Part shown: one piece after another, positions 46,324 through 53,999 of the stretch
How the letters are laid out: the number at the start of each line of letters is the position of its first letter
How positions within the stretch are numbered: position 1 is the first letter of the stretch
Assembly (NCBI GenBank): GCA_021292165.1
Contig: CM037885.1
Coordinates: 10,845,042 to 10,909,041, forward strand
Origin: Shinisaurus crocodilurus
Lineage: Eukaryota; Chordata; Lepidosauria; Squamata; Shinisauridae
Length of the DNA: 64,000 nt
Direction of reading: 5' to 3'
The notes under the pieces: model-generated
What the model was told of the DNA's origin: nothing
The model's database searches: none
What the model saw: only the letters and a program-made list of their open reading frames with translations
Position numbers and translations under genes: made by a program

Positions 46324-47045
46324 CCCACCTTTTTTCCTGCAAGGAACCCAAGGCGGCTTACATAATCCTCCTCCTCCTCTCCATTTTTATCCTCACAACA
46401 ACCTTGTGAGGTAGGTTAGGCTGAGAGTCAAGTGACTGGCCCAAAGTCACCCAGTGAGTTTCATGGCTGAGTGGGGACTAGAACCCGGATCTCCCGAATC
46501 CCAGTCCAACACTCTCACACCACTACGCCACACTGGCTCTTAAACTGGCTCTACACACACACACACACACACACCACTTTTTCTTTTAACAATACTGGAA
46601 ACAAAATCCAAGCAGTTTAAAGTCTCACCCCCCTCCCCTCTCTTCACATACATACATATTCTGACCATTAAACCTCCAGAACTGTGAAAGTAACCTTGGA
46701 TCCCGGGTCTCAACGGGAACATATGATCTCACCACTAGAACCCATGACCCTTGAGGTCCTGAGAGGACACCCTAATGCAGCCTTTCCCAACCTTCCAGAT
46801 GTGTTGGAAAGCAACTCCCATTATCCTTACAACATGGTCATGGCTGGCTGGGGATGATGGGAGCTGTAGTCTAACACATCTGGAAAGCACCGGGGTTGGG
46901 CAAGGCTGCATTAACGCATATAGTTTACACAGAATATGCACAAACAGCTTTTACAGGAAAGATCATGTATAGGATTTTTTTAAAAAAATTTTTTACCGTG
47001 AGCCACCGCCAAAGACAGAAAGAAGCTGGTCCAGAAGAATTCCAT
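25690..47045 (-). CDS. PLAUR: Urokinase plasminogen activator surface receptor (uPAR), complete gene, 7 exons
   Basis: Join of 47045-46997, 36955-36842, 35853-35707, 33391-33230, 28782-28657, 27523-27377 and 25952-25690: 1008 nt, 335 residues, the length of human uPAR. All introns are phase 1 with GT-AG ends; one exon holds the signal peptide and two exons each LU domain, the known PLAUR layout. Domain 1 (22-98) has 8 cysteines and lacks the fourth (7-8) disulfide, as uPAR D1 does. Domains 2 (120-195) and 3 (213-291) have 10 each, giving 28 in all. Diagnostic stretches are [38 protein letters not shown] and QCRTT. A C-terminal hydrophobic tail (317-330) marks the GPI anchor. uPAR binds urokinase at the cell surface and, in mammals, vitronectin and integrins. 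The D1-D2 linker lacks the mammalian SRSRY motif. No break was seen; all splice sites look usable. Confidence 0.94.
26350..26470 (+). mobile_element. tRNA-Ala-like SINE fragment
   Basis: TAGAGCACATGCTTTGAATG then GCAGAAGGCCTCAGGTCAAT resembles the anticodon arm and B box of tRNA-Ala. It continues into CTGGCATCTCCAGGTAGGGC. Confidence 0.6.
26474..26625. mobile_element. Imperfect palindromic MITE
   Basis: AGGGGTGGGGGAACCTGTAG and the inverted GGTTCTCCACCCCTAG flank ATGTTGGACTCCAGCC and GGGAGTTGTAG. Confidence 0.55.
26674..26823 (-). mobile_element. 5S-rRNA-derived SINE
   Basis: Minus-strand copy: tail TTCATAGATCATAGAGTTGG, then the inverted 5S boxes GGTCTCTCATCCAAG and CCTGCTTAGCTTTCC. Confidence 0.87.
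26827..26998 (-). mobile_element. 5S-rRNA-derived SINE, adjacent second copy
   Basis: Head-to-tail with the preceding copy; full head including the inverted GCCACAGGCCTGTA. Box C reads GGTCTCCCATCCAAG on the plus strand. Confidence 0.87.
27377..27523 (-). CDS. PLAUR: PLAUR exon 6 (first half of D3)
   Basis: Acceptor CTGCCTGCAG, donor GTAAGC. It encodes residues 200-248: [32 protein letters not shown]. The NST sequon position is conserved with mammalian uPAR. 147 nt. Confidence 0.94.
27732..27766 (+). repeat. (AC)n microsatellite
   Basis: About 17 CA units, in PLAUR intron 5. Confidence 0.95.
28306..28441. mobile_element. Palindromic hAT MITE
   Basis: Termini CAGGGCTCTCCAACC and GGTTGGAGAGCCCTG are flanked by a perfect 8-bp repeat, gaatagag (28298-28305 and 28442-28449). 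In PLAUR intron 5, about 215 bp from exon 5. Confidence 0.9.
28657..28782 (-). CDS. PLAUR: PLAUR exon 5 (second half of D2)
   Basis: Acceptor CTTCCTGCAG, donor GTAAGG. It encodes residues 158-199: [34 protein letters not shown]. This is the strongest single uPAR-like stretch. 126 nt. Confidence 0.94.
29203..30598 (-). mobile_element. Sauria-type SINE split by a solo LTR
   Basis: Left part 29203-29324 and right part 30490-30598 join in register across the LTR. The shared gttag (29320-29324 and 30490-30494) is the LTR target duplication within the SINE. Confidence 0.88.
29325..30489 (+). mobile_element. Solo LTR, copy 2 (1165 bp), in PLAUR intron 4
   Basis: Same family as 663-1727: starts TGTGGAGAAAGCC and ends TCTTCCACT. 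It has a TATAAAA box near 29743 and an AATAAA near 30328. A 40-bp unit (CCGCTTGGGTAGACCGGGCC and TCCGCCGGGAACCCAGCTAG) is repeated six times at 29929-30168. It is antisense to PLAUR. Confidence 0.9.
31640..32195 (+). mobile_element. L2-type LINE 3'-end fragment with inserted palindrome
   Basis: A decayed frame near TTTCTCGGTGGTGGCGCCCC matches the SVAAP...LWN end of L2 ORF2. The 3' end GCCACCCTGGGACCTG is followed by GGCAGTATAGAAATG. Interrupted by 31865-31997. Confidence 0.6.
31865..31997. mobile_element. Perfect-type palindromic element with TAA target duplication
   Basis: Arms AGGCACAATCCTATGC and GCATAGGATTGCACCT converge on the core CAACTCCCAGCATGCCCCAG and its inverse. Flanked by TAA on both sides, a 3-bp duplication of PIF/Harbinger type. 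The core is shared with the hAT palindromes but the ends are not. Confidence 0.7.
32709..32826. repeat. CpG-rich element with inverted arms
   Basis: Arms 32709-32749 (GTTTATGTAGAAAATAGTGT) and 32785-32826 (its imperfect inverse) sit in a CpG-rich stretch from about 32580 to 32980, unlike the surrounding AT-balanced intron. Confidence 0.5.
33230..33391 (-). CDS. PLAUR: PLAUR exon 4 (D1-D2 linker and first half of D2)
   Basis: Acceptor CCTTTTTCAG, donor GTGAGT. It encodes residues 104-157: linker [16 protein letters not shown], then [15 protein letters not shown] and [14 protein letters not shown]. 162 nt. ATG at 33389 is internal, not a start, because the frame is continuous with exon 3. Confidence 0.93.
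34000..35250. other. PLAUR intron 3 sequence, no exon seen
   Basis: A plus-strand open stretch at 34565-34795, rich in Asp/Glu/Ser, looks like part of an LTR-type or old retroposon unit. I could not place its ends. No LU-like motif. Confidence 0.35.
35261..35425. mobile_element. GC-rich hAT MITE, short relative of 18737-19266
   Basis: Termini CAGGGCCAGTGC and CACCGGCCCTG are flanked by a perfect 8-bp repeat, gctctgcc (35253-35260 and 35426-35433). Confidence 0.88.
35707..35853 (-). CDS. PLAUR: PLAUR exon 3 (second half of D1)
   Basis: Acceptor CCACTGCAG, donor GTCAGT. It encodes residues 55-103: [29 protein letters not shown]. The NNS sequon aligns with the NRT site of human D1. 147 nt. Confidence 0.92.
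36363..36392 (+). repeat. (GT)n microsatellite within a SINE-like remnant
   Basis: About 15 GT units between CAGGGGGTTGTTGTGAGGAT and a decayed Sauria-SINE 3' part. Confidence 0.9.
36629..36763. mobile_element. Palindromic hAT MITE
   Basis: Termini CAGTGTTCTCCAAC and GTTGGAGAACACTG are flanked by a perfect 8-bp repeat, ctctagct (36621-36628 and 36764-36771). It sits only about 78 bp past the PLAUR exon 2 donor. Confidence 0.9.
36842..36955 (-). CDS. PLAUR: PLAUR exon 2 (first half of D1)
   Basis: Acceptor CTTCTCACAG, donor GTGAGT. It encodes residues 17-54: [32 protein letters not shown] is identical in human D1. 114 nt. Confidence 0.93.
37861..38027 (+). mobile_element. 5S-rRNA-derived SINE
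   Basis: CCTGTGGCTCACGCTGGCTG, GGAAAGCTAAGCAGGGCCAG, TTGGATGGGAGACC, tail TATGATCTATGAAA. Confidence 0.87.
38191..38362 (+). mobile_element. 5S-rRNA-derived SINE
   Basis: Full-length copy: GGCCTGTGGCTCACGCTGGC to TCTATGATCTATGAAATCTA. The next copy is only about 165 bp upstream, in the same orientation. Confidence 0.88.
38603..38839 (-). mobile_element. Sauria-type SINE
   Basis: Minus-strand copy with the tail at 38603-38640 and the tRNA-like head ending CTCACCACTAG. Confidence 0.83.
39125..39300 (-). mobile_element. L2-type LINE 3' tail
   Basis: ATACCGCCCAATAGCCGAAG with an adjacent (TTTA)n. The same 3' end recurs at 51530-51580 and 53470-53520. Confidence 0.65.
39800..40070 (+). mobile_element. 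L2-type LINE 3' tail, plus orientation
   Basis: AAACCGCCCAGAGAGCTTCG and GCTATAGAAATGTAATAAAC are the inverse of the 3' end seen at 39125-39300. Confidence 0.6.
40198..40356 (+). mobile_element. 5S-rRNA-derived SINE
   Basis: TAGCTCACGCTGGCTCAGCT, GGAAAGCTAAGCAGGGTCAG, TTGGATGGGAGACC, tail CTAGCAATCTATGAATC. Confidence 0.87.
40387..41266. mobile_element. Non-autonomous hAT element, 880 bp
   Basis: Termini CAGTGATGGCGAACC and GGTTTGCCATCACTG are flanked by a perfect 8-bp repeat, atctaagc (40379-40386 and 41267-41274). AT-rich interior with no transposase frame. In PLAUR intron 1. Confidence 0.9.
41451..41790 (+). mobile_element. Sauria-type SINE with an inserted hAT arm
   Basis: The head CAGTGTGGTGTAGTGGTTAG is interrupted at 41497-41576 and resumes GAGTGTTGGACTGGGACT. 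A one-armed hAT MITE (80 bp) with a perfect 8-bp duplication, gcttagag (41489-41496 and 41577-41584), fills the gap. Confidence 0.85.
41974..42009 (+). repeat. (CT)n microsatellite
   Basis: About 18 CT units. Confidence 0.95.
43832..44664 (+). mobile_element. Solo LTR, related third copy (833 bp), in PLAUR intron 1
   Basis: Starts TGTGGAGAAAGCC, like copies 1 and 2, and ends GGTCCTCCACA. Perfect 5-bp target duplication aaaag (43827-43831 and 44665-44669). An AATAAA lies at 44510-44515. The body differs from copies 1 and 2, so it is another subfamily. Confidence 0.88.
44690..45010 (-). mobile_element. L2-type LINE C-terminal/3' fragment
   Basis: Minus-strand remnant [20 protein letters not shown] matches the SVAAP-LWNSLP end of L2 ORF2. 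Confidence 0.65.
45585..45870 (-). mobile_element. L2-type LINE 3'-end fragment
   Basis: Minus-strand [18 protein letters not shown] and [17 protein letters not shown]. The same family member as 19745-20645. Confidence 0.8.
46272..46322 (+). repeat. (TTA)n microsatellite
   Basis: About 16 TTA units, forming the tail of the adjacent SINE. Confidence 0.95.
46323..46540 (-). mobile_element. Sauria-type SINE
   Basis: Minus-strand copy, from the CCCCACCTTTTTTCCTGCAA tail side to CCACTACGCCACACTGGCTC. Confidence 0.85.
46780..46910. mobile_element. Imperfect palindromic MITE
   Basis: CAGCCTTTCCCAACCTTCC and GGTTGGGCAAGGCTGC flank AACTCCCATTATCC and GATGATGGGAGCTGTAGT. Confidence 0.6.
46997..47045 (-). 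CDS. PLAUR: PLAUR exon 1 (signal peptide and start codon)
   Basis: ATG at 47045-47043 in the context GAGGACATGG. It encodes [16 protein letters not shown] plus one base before the donor GTAAAA at 46996. It joins in frame to exon 2, giving [13 protein letters not shown], a plausible cleavage region before the first LU cysteine. The signal peptide is short (about 16-18 residues) but hydrophobic. Its intron phase matches all later exons. Confidence 0.82.
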
Positions 47046-47300
47046 GTCCTCAGGATGTGGATTGACACTGGACTCGGGTATGAATGTGTTCCTAATTCAC
47101 AAACGCGTCTGGTTCTCCTGGTTGGCTTCTCCCTTCAGCCTCAGTAAGACTGCTCTGCCAACTTTTCTCTCTGTGTTTATTCCTTTAAAAAAAAAAAAAA
47201 AAAAAAGGACTCCCCCCCCCTTGGCCCCACCCCTTAAATCAATTGGGGAGGAACTCCGGCTTTGCAGAACTTCACAGGGTGACGCAGCCCAGCCCATGAT
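47046..47300 (-). promoter_or_regulatory. PLAUR: Presumed PLAUR promoter-proximal region
   Basis: No TATA box was seen upstream of the ATG. A GC/CACCC-type box (plus GGCCCCACCCCTTAAA, near 47222) lies about 180 bp upstream, after a poly(A) tract. TATA-less, Sp1-type promoters are known for mammalian PLAUR; assignment here is by position only. Confidence 0.3.
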
Positions 47301-47892
47301 GTGACTGATGCAGGAAGAAGGGGGGAGAGAGAAGAGGGGGAAAGTGATGACAGCTCACTGTGTGTCTGCGTCTATGTGTGTGTGTGCGTGCGTGTGTGCG
47401 TGTGTGTGCACGCTTGCTTGCAATATTGAATGGCTCTTCCCTGAAGTGTGCTTTCAGCCCTGGGGTTCTGGAAAATACACAATCAGAATGAAACAGCAAA
47501 ATAACGAGCAAGATGTTCGGTGTTCTCTGAGCATACGTAGAGTGCCTTGGCCTCAAACACCGAGCCCCTTACGCAGCTGGGGTGGGAGAGACAGGCTCCC
47601 AAAATCAGGGGGCAATGATCTCATTTTTGGATCCTAATACTAAGGCTGCAGGGCCACCCTATGCATACTTACTTGGGAGTTAGTAAAGCAAGCATCCCTA
47701 CAAACTCGATGGGTCTTACTTCCAAGGAAGCCCATAGAAAGCAGACGTGTGTCAAGTCAGACTCTTTCTTCATTTAACCCAGCCTTCCTCAACCAGGGGC
47801 TGGACTACAACACATCTGAAGGGATGCTGGGATTGGTAGTCCAACACATCTGGAGGGCACCAGAAGGCTGCCCTAGTTCCATCTTGTGTACT

Positions 47893-48025
47893 GTGACTAG
47901 CAGGCAACTCTTCAGGGTAGAGGCGGAGAAGGGCCTTTCCCAGACCTCGCTGGAGATGCTTGGGACTGAACCCAAAATCTTTCACATGCAAAGCATGTGC
48001 TCCACCACTGAACTATGTACCCCCC
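47893..48025 (-). mobile_element. tRNA-Ala-derived SINE fragment
   Basis: Minus strand has TCAGTGGTGGAGCACATGCT and TTTGCATGTGAAAG, then GGTTCAGTCCC. Confidence 0.6.
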
Positions 48026-48715
48026 CCACACACACACACAATAAAACAATACCCCATATCACATATGATATAACATTTGAATTGCCATGTGTTATGAGCC
48101 ACACATTCCGAATAAAGTATCAGTGATTCAGTGTGTCGAAGCGCCCCGAGGCGCTAGATTTATATTTAAGGCATGTGCTCAAGGAAATGAATCGGATGGG
48201 TCCACTTGACAAGCCGTGTTTGTTTCAATCATGCTTCTCTCCCTCCCTCCCTCCAGCTTGGTAAGGTGAGCATACGCTCCATCATTCCACAGATGCAAGT
48301 AAGGGCAGCCTCCTTGTGTACTTCCCCCTGCCCGCCCCACCAATACTCATTCTCACACTACAGATCCCTCCCTGAGCCCCTGAACCATATTACACACTGC
48401 AGAAGGCTCGCCTCCACATCCTGACCCAGATGACAAAGTCTTGGAGTTGGACAAGGGAGACCTGGATTCAAATCTCCCACCACCACCACCACCACCACCA
48501 CCTCAGTCACAAAGCTTACTAGATGACCTTGGGTCGGTCACACTCCTGTCACCTTAACCTACCTTGCAGGGTTGTGGGGAGGATAAAAGGGGAGGGCTGT
48601 GTGTATGCTGCCCACATACACTGTGGCCCAGTTTGCAGGATCACAGCTGGGGAAATAAGCCAAGGTGGCTTGAGGATTAGCATAATGACCCTCGGCAGCA
48701 CAGCTTGTACTGGAC

Positions 48716-48975
48716 TGGGTTCAGACAACATGGTAACCTACACTCAAGGGTTGAGTGTGGATTGTCATTGAACCATGGGTCGCTGTTGGAAACATGGGCT
48801 ATTGTGTTGTCTGAACCCAGCCGAGAACAAACCAGCCATGGCTTGTTGTTAGCGCAGCTGGGTTCAGATGACACAGTAACCCATGTTTCAACAACAACCC
48901 ACGGTTCAATGACAACCCACGCGCAACCCATACTCTAACTTTGAGTGTGGGTTATTGTGTTGTCAAAACCCAGTC
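48716..48975. mobile_element. Two adjacent inverted-repeat MITEs (CTGGGTTCAGACAACA family)
   Basis: First element 48716-48820, from CTGGGTTCAGACAACATGG to TGTTGTCTGAACCCAG; second 48848-48973. The interiors repeat TTGAGTGTGGGTT and AACCATGGGTTG. A third copy lies at 59328-59443. Confidence 0.7.
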
Positions 48976-49307
48976 GTGGTGCGTGAACCTGGCCAGGGTG
49001 GTTTGTTGCCACGGTTAACAAGCCATCCCAGAACCCTACAACTGGGTTCGCGTGAGATGCTAAACCTCAGTAGGTTAAGTGCTACTGTGATTTAGTGTGT
49101 TGACTGAGCCCAGCAGGGTGCTTTAGAAGTGACCTGGTGGTGGCTTCTAAGCCACCCTGCTATGCCACGCAGCCGCTGATGCAGCCAGGACAGGCGGCTA
49201 CGCAGGACAAAGGTACAGGAGCCAGCTTCTGGCCGCCTCCTGTACCCCTGCCCTGCGTAGCTGCCTGCCTTTTTGCCCGGTGCTGGAGAAGAAGGATCTC
49301 CTTTCTG

Positions 49308-49553
49308 GTCATTTTATTTATTTACAACAGTTATGTCCGGCCTTTTCCCCCCCTCTTGCAAGAAACCCAAGCCAGCTGACATGGTCCTCCTCCTCTCCAT
49401 TTTATTTTCACAACAACCCTGTAAGGTAGGTTAGGCTGAGAGTCAAAGACCAGCCCTAAGTCACCCTGTGGGCTTCATAGCCAAGTGGAGACTAGAACCT
49501 GGATCTCCTGAGACCCCGTCCAACACTCCAACCACTAGGCAACACTGAGTCTC
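49308..49553 (-). mobile_element. Sauria-type SINE, diverged
   Basis: Minus-strand copy: GTAAGGTAGGTTAGGCTGAG to CCACTAGGCAACACTGAGTC. Confidence 0.75.
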
Positions 49554-49982
49554 CCGTTGATTCAAGTCCTACCCTCTCGAGCAACAGAGAAAAAAATTTG
49601 CTCCATCATCTGTCTGACAGTCCTTCAAATATTTGAAGAGTGCTATCATATCACCTCTTAATTGTCTGTTCTCCTTAAGTGGGGCGCTTAAAGCAAGACA
49701 GAGGGCAGGTTCACATGACACATTAAGCCACCCTGAGAATAAGCCACTACGACTTGGTTGTTCGTTCACTGACTGGACAGATGATCGGGTTCTCTGTGGC
49801 TTGCCATGGCTTGCTTCCCCCTCCCCGCTCCAGTCCTCCTGCCAGTTCCTGGCAAGCATCTCAACTCAAGTGCCTTTGTGGAAGAACTCCTAGTCTCCTG
49901 ATAGCTATGTCATCACCCTTTCAGCAATTGGTCCGCTGGGGTTGCCAGCTCCTGAGGGAAACTCCCTGCCTCATATTGCCAA

Positions 49983-50440
49983 ATGGACCCCGGTTTTCCT
50001 AACCCTAACCCTACCCTGAAGCTTAACCCTAACCCTAAAACGCAGGTATAATCCCTATATATTCAGTTAGCATGCCCAAAGGCATCACTGAGGGTGTTCC
50101 AGACAGTTGACTGCTCACATTGTCTGCCCAATCTAGGTTAGTTCCAGGCCCCTGGACTTGCACACAGACCCAGGTTTTCCTAACCCTAACCGAAACCTGA
50201 AGCTTAACCCTAACCCTAACACTCAGGTGTAATCCCTATTCATTCAGACAGCATGTACAAAGGCATCACTGCGGGTGTTCTTGTAATCTTGTTGACCACT
50301 CACTCTTTCTGCCCAATTGAGGCTAGTTCCAGGCCCCTGGGCATGCACAGGGACCCCGGTTTTACTAACTCTAACCCTAACCTGAAGCTTAACCCTAACC
50401 ATAACACGCAGGTATAACCCCCATACATTCAGACAGCATG
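49983..50440 (+). repeat. Tandem repeat of about 185 bp containing telomere-like CCCTAA motifs (three copies)
   Basis: Copies begin near 49983, 50166 and 50353. Each has (C)CTAACCCTAACC, then CTGAAGCTTAACCCTAACC, then a non-telomeric segment including AGGCATCACTG and GGCTAGTTCCAGGCCCCTGG-like sequence. The telomeric motif is on the C-rich strand here and partly degenerate. Confidence 0.85.
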
Positions 50441-50510
50441 TCCAAGGGCAGATCTCAGGGTGTTCTTGTTGCCTGCTCATGGAAACAGTAATATATTCAC
50501 AATCTTTTTT

Positions 50511-50511
<1 letters not shown>

Positions 50512-50543
<32 letters not shown>
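50512..50543 (+). repeat. (GT)n microsatellite
   Basis: About 16 GT units. Confidence 0.95.
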
Positions 50544-50544
<1 letters not shown>

Positions 50545-50547
<3 letters not shown>

Positions 50548-51090
50548 GCTCCTGCCTGTGTGCCATTTGGCCAAGTATACAGATATCCCCCCCCTCTTGT
50601 CAATGTCCTTGACAATTTCATCCTCAATTTTGGTGCATCCTTTGCTAGCCAACATCTTTTTTTTTTTTTTTAAAGGCAGCTTCACATTGCATTGAAGTAA
50701 TAACACCTGCTCCTAACGCTCCTTCTCTCCTGGATTCACCAGACACTTTCAGTTCTCCCCACCCCGCCCCACATCAGATCACAAAAAAGGAAATAATTTT
50801 CCGAATGCTTATGAACATGGAAACGTGTTCGCAAGCCTTTAAAAAAAAAATTTTAAAAAAAATTGTTATTTTTTTTCAGGGTCTTTCGCTCTTGTGCAAG
50901 AGTGCAAGACCACCTGTCTGCTCTTTAGCCAGGCATACCTGTATCCCCCCTCTTGTCAATGTCTTCCACTTTGGAGTTTTCCTTGCTAGCAAACACCTTT
51001 TTATTATTATTATTTTTTTAAAGCCTGCTTCTACTGAATTAAGAACACCTGCCACTAAAGCTGCTTCTGCCTGCAGCCACCAGCTGCTTT
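50545..51090 (+). repeat. Local diverged duplication
   Basis: 50560-50750 and 50915-51090 share the order GTGCCATTTGGCCAAGTATA / CTCTTTAGCCAGGCATACCT, CCCCCCTCTTGTCAATGTC, CTTTGCTAGCCAACATC / CCTTGCTAGCAAACACC, then a poly(T) run and a CACCTGC stretch. Confidence 0.6.
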
Positions 51091-51494
51091 TGGCTCCCAC
51101 CCATGCCTCTTCCGTGCTTGTCACTTCCCTCCACTGGTAGCTGTCAAATATACATATGGGTTACAGAGCAGTGGGTGGAGTAGCTAAAAAATACAGAATT
51201 GTCATGGCAAAGCAGTAAAACAGAGGGGGAAATTGCACAAATTTCAAGGCCGAACACTAAAACTGAGGGGGAAATTGTGCAAATTTCCTAGCAGCAGACA
51301 TTCACTCCTGCGCAGGACCTAAAATAAATAAATAATTGAAAGCACATTTAGAACACTGTGTGGTGTGTTTTCTTCTCAATTTTAGAACCTGAGGTCATCC
51401 TGTCACCCGTGGAACTGATTGGTAGGAGATTCAGGGCAGATAAAAGGAAGGACTTCTTCACACAGTGCATAGTTAAACGACGCAATTCACTTCT

Positions 51495-51950
51495 ACAAGA
51501 TTATTATTTTTATTATTATTATTATTTATTTCATTTCTATACCGCCCCACAGCCGAAGCTCTTTGGGTGGTTCACAACAATTTATACAATAAAACTACAT
51601 AAAAACCAACAATAAAAACATACAATATAGTTAAAAGGATTAAAAACCAAATTTAAAAGGACAGTTTTAAATGACGATACAAACAGTTACTAAAACTAAG
51701 CCCACAGGTGACAATCCCCCCTGCTCCCCCATGTGCTATTTTGAGCTCTTAACTATTGAATGCCATGGCATAGAGGGAAGTCTTAACCTGGTGCAGAAAA
51801 GATAGTAAGGTTGGCGCCAGGCGGGCCTCAGTGGGGAGCTTATTCCATAATGGGGGGGGGGGGCTACCACTGCGAAGGCCCTCCTCCTTCTTGCCACCAA
51901 CCGAGCCTCCCTTGTGATGGCCTCAGGCAGTAATATTTCTTGGGTCGGCC
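51495..51950 (-). mobile_element. L2-type LINE 3'-end fragment
   Basis: ATACCGCCCCACAGCCGAAG near the (TTA)n tail, and a decayed coding end inverted near GGGCTACCACTGCGAAGGCC. Confidence 0.65.
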
Positions 51951-52230
51951 CTGGCTTTCTGTAATACCTGTGTTTATTTACAAATATAGAGGTTGAGCAT
52001 AGGTGGAGGCAGACAGCTTAAATACTTCAACAGATAGCCAAAGTCCACTGCTACATCCCTGGCCGACAGACAGCCAAAGTCCACTGGCACTACATTAGAT
52101 CTCTGGGAAGACAGCCAGCTCCCTAAGATGCTCCCCACCCCAGGTCCCAAAATCAAGCTCTCAGAGTCTCCCTTAGTCTTTTGTCTGGCTCAAACTGGAG
52201 TCTGTCCTTTGTTTCCATCACAGACCACTT

Positions 52231-52482
52231 GGTTTATTTATTTACTTTATTTATTTATTATATTTATACCCCACCTTTTTTCCTGAAAGGAACCCAAGGC
52301 GGCTTACATAATCCTCCTCCTCCTCCTCCTCCTCTCCATTTTATCCTCACAACAACCCTGTGAGGTAGATTAGGCTGAGAGTCAGTGACTGGCCCAAAGC
52401 CACCCAGTGAGTTTCATGGCTGAGCGGGGACTAGAACTTGGATCTCCCAAGTCCCAATCCAACACTCTCACCACTACGCTCT
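52231..52482 (-). mobile_element. Sauria-type SINE
   Basis: Minus-strand copy from the TTTATTTATTATATTTATAC tail to CTCACCACTACG. Confidence 0.85.
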
Positions 52483-53437
52483 AGCCAGGGGAAGGTTGCC
52501 CCCTTCCCCTGGCTAGAGCGGGAAGAAGAAGGGTGAGTCATCTCTGACCACCATCTAGCTTTCTTGGGCCACTTTAGCTGCCACGGAGACAGATCACCTG
52601 TACATTACAGCCTATCACAACACTCTTTTGTCAAGTCCAGGTATTGCCTCTGGTCAACCAGCACAGAGAGCCCTAACTGTAGGAATGGTGTGCGTTTTAT
52701 TAGCTTGTTTACTACATGATTTCTTTCTTCCTCTCCTCCTGTCATCCATAACAATCACATGCCAAGTTGTAAAAAAAGAAAAGGAAAGGGGGGGGGGGAA
52801 GCAACATAGTGGTTTCTAAACATCTGCTTAGCTGCTGTGGCTAACGTTCTGTTGTTTTATTGGTTTCAATGCAATAACTTGTTGCTTTCCGTTGCTTGTT
52901 TTAAATAGGTAGCTACTCTGAAAACCTTTTTAGGATGAAAAGATTTTTTAAAAAAAACCTGTAAGTATGTGAAGAAATATAGTTCTTTGATGAAATACTT
53001 ACATGGGGGAAACTAAAAGTGCTAATCTCAATGCTGTGACGTTATCCACTCTTGCTGCTTGTGAAGCAACTTGGGGGAAGAACGCCGTGCAGCAAAAATG
53101 CAGCAACCGCTTCCCCTTTTTCTTGGACACTCTGAGGCATTCTTTTAAGTCTATTGCACTTTGAATCATTGCTGACTAAGTCATCCCTTATCCAGTCCAA
53201 ATGCTAAAAACTAACACACCGACAAAGTCAATGCAGGCTTAAATTAAATATCTAATATTTGGAATGAGCCCAGAGAACATCATTAGTGTTGTGCTGAAAA
53301 TGTCTTCCACATTTTCTTTTTTAACCATTCTCATTCAATTTGATAGAAAAGAAATTGCTTTCAAAAAGAAATTCAGCGGTGAAGAAATTTTGGAGAAATT
53401 CTCATGGTTGGGTTTGGGGTTCTTGTATAATAAATAA
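52483..53437. other. No feature recognised
   Basis: Unique-looking intergenic sequence. No exon-like frame with splice signals. Confidence 0.4.
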
Positions 53438-53737
53438 TAATAATAATAATAATATAAAAAAAATAATACATTTTTATACCGCCCAATAGCCGAAGCTCTC
53501 TGGGCGGTTTACAACAGTTAAAACCATAAAATACAATACAATATAAACATAAGATTTAAAACCACAAATTAAAAACAAACAGCAAAGCTAAGCTAGCAAG
53601 GAGTGTGCATGAGTGCCCTGTCTTTGTACAATCATCTCTCCAGTAGCCTGTAGCCTCTTCAGCTTCCTACTCTTCAATTAAAGCCCAGGGAAAGGCATCA
53701 TGAGGTAATTGTTGGAGGATATGGAAAGGAAGTCATA

Positions 53738-53887
53738 GGAGTCATAGGATCATAGAGTTGGAAGGGTCCTAAAAGGCCATCAAGTCCAACCCCCTGCTCA
53801 ATGCAGGGAACTAGAGGAGGTGTCTCCCATCCAAGTACTAACCAGGCCTGACCCTGCTTAGCAAGCTGAGCCAGCGTGAGTCACAGT
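53738..53887 (-). mobile_element. 5S-rRNA-derived SINE
   Basis: Minus-strand copy: GGATCATAGAGTTGGAAGGG, then the inverted boxes GTCTCCCATCCAAG and CCTGACCCTGCTTAGC. Confidence 0.85.
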
Positions 53888-53999
53888 GTCGGTCCTATAT
53901 TGGTTAGGATGAAGCAGAGTTTCCCCCCCTTATGCACAGCCTGGTTATTGAAACTGGTTATCACCACATGGGTTGCTAAGTCCTGCTAAAAGGCTTTTA

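Noticed and set aside
49983..50440. A true chromosome end
   Set aside because: Telomere motifs are short, degenerate and interrupted, and ordinary sequence continues on both sides.
2568..53887. Possible functional 5S rRNA or tRNA genes
   Set aside because: The 5S-like and tRNA-like segments are repeated, truncated or fused to SINE tails, so they are SINE heads and not RNA genes.
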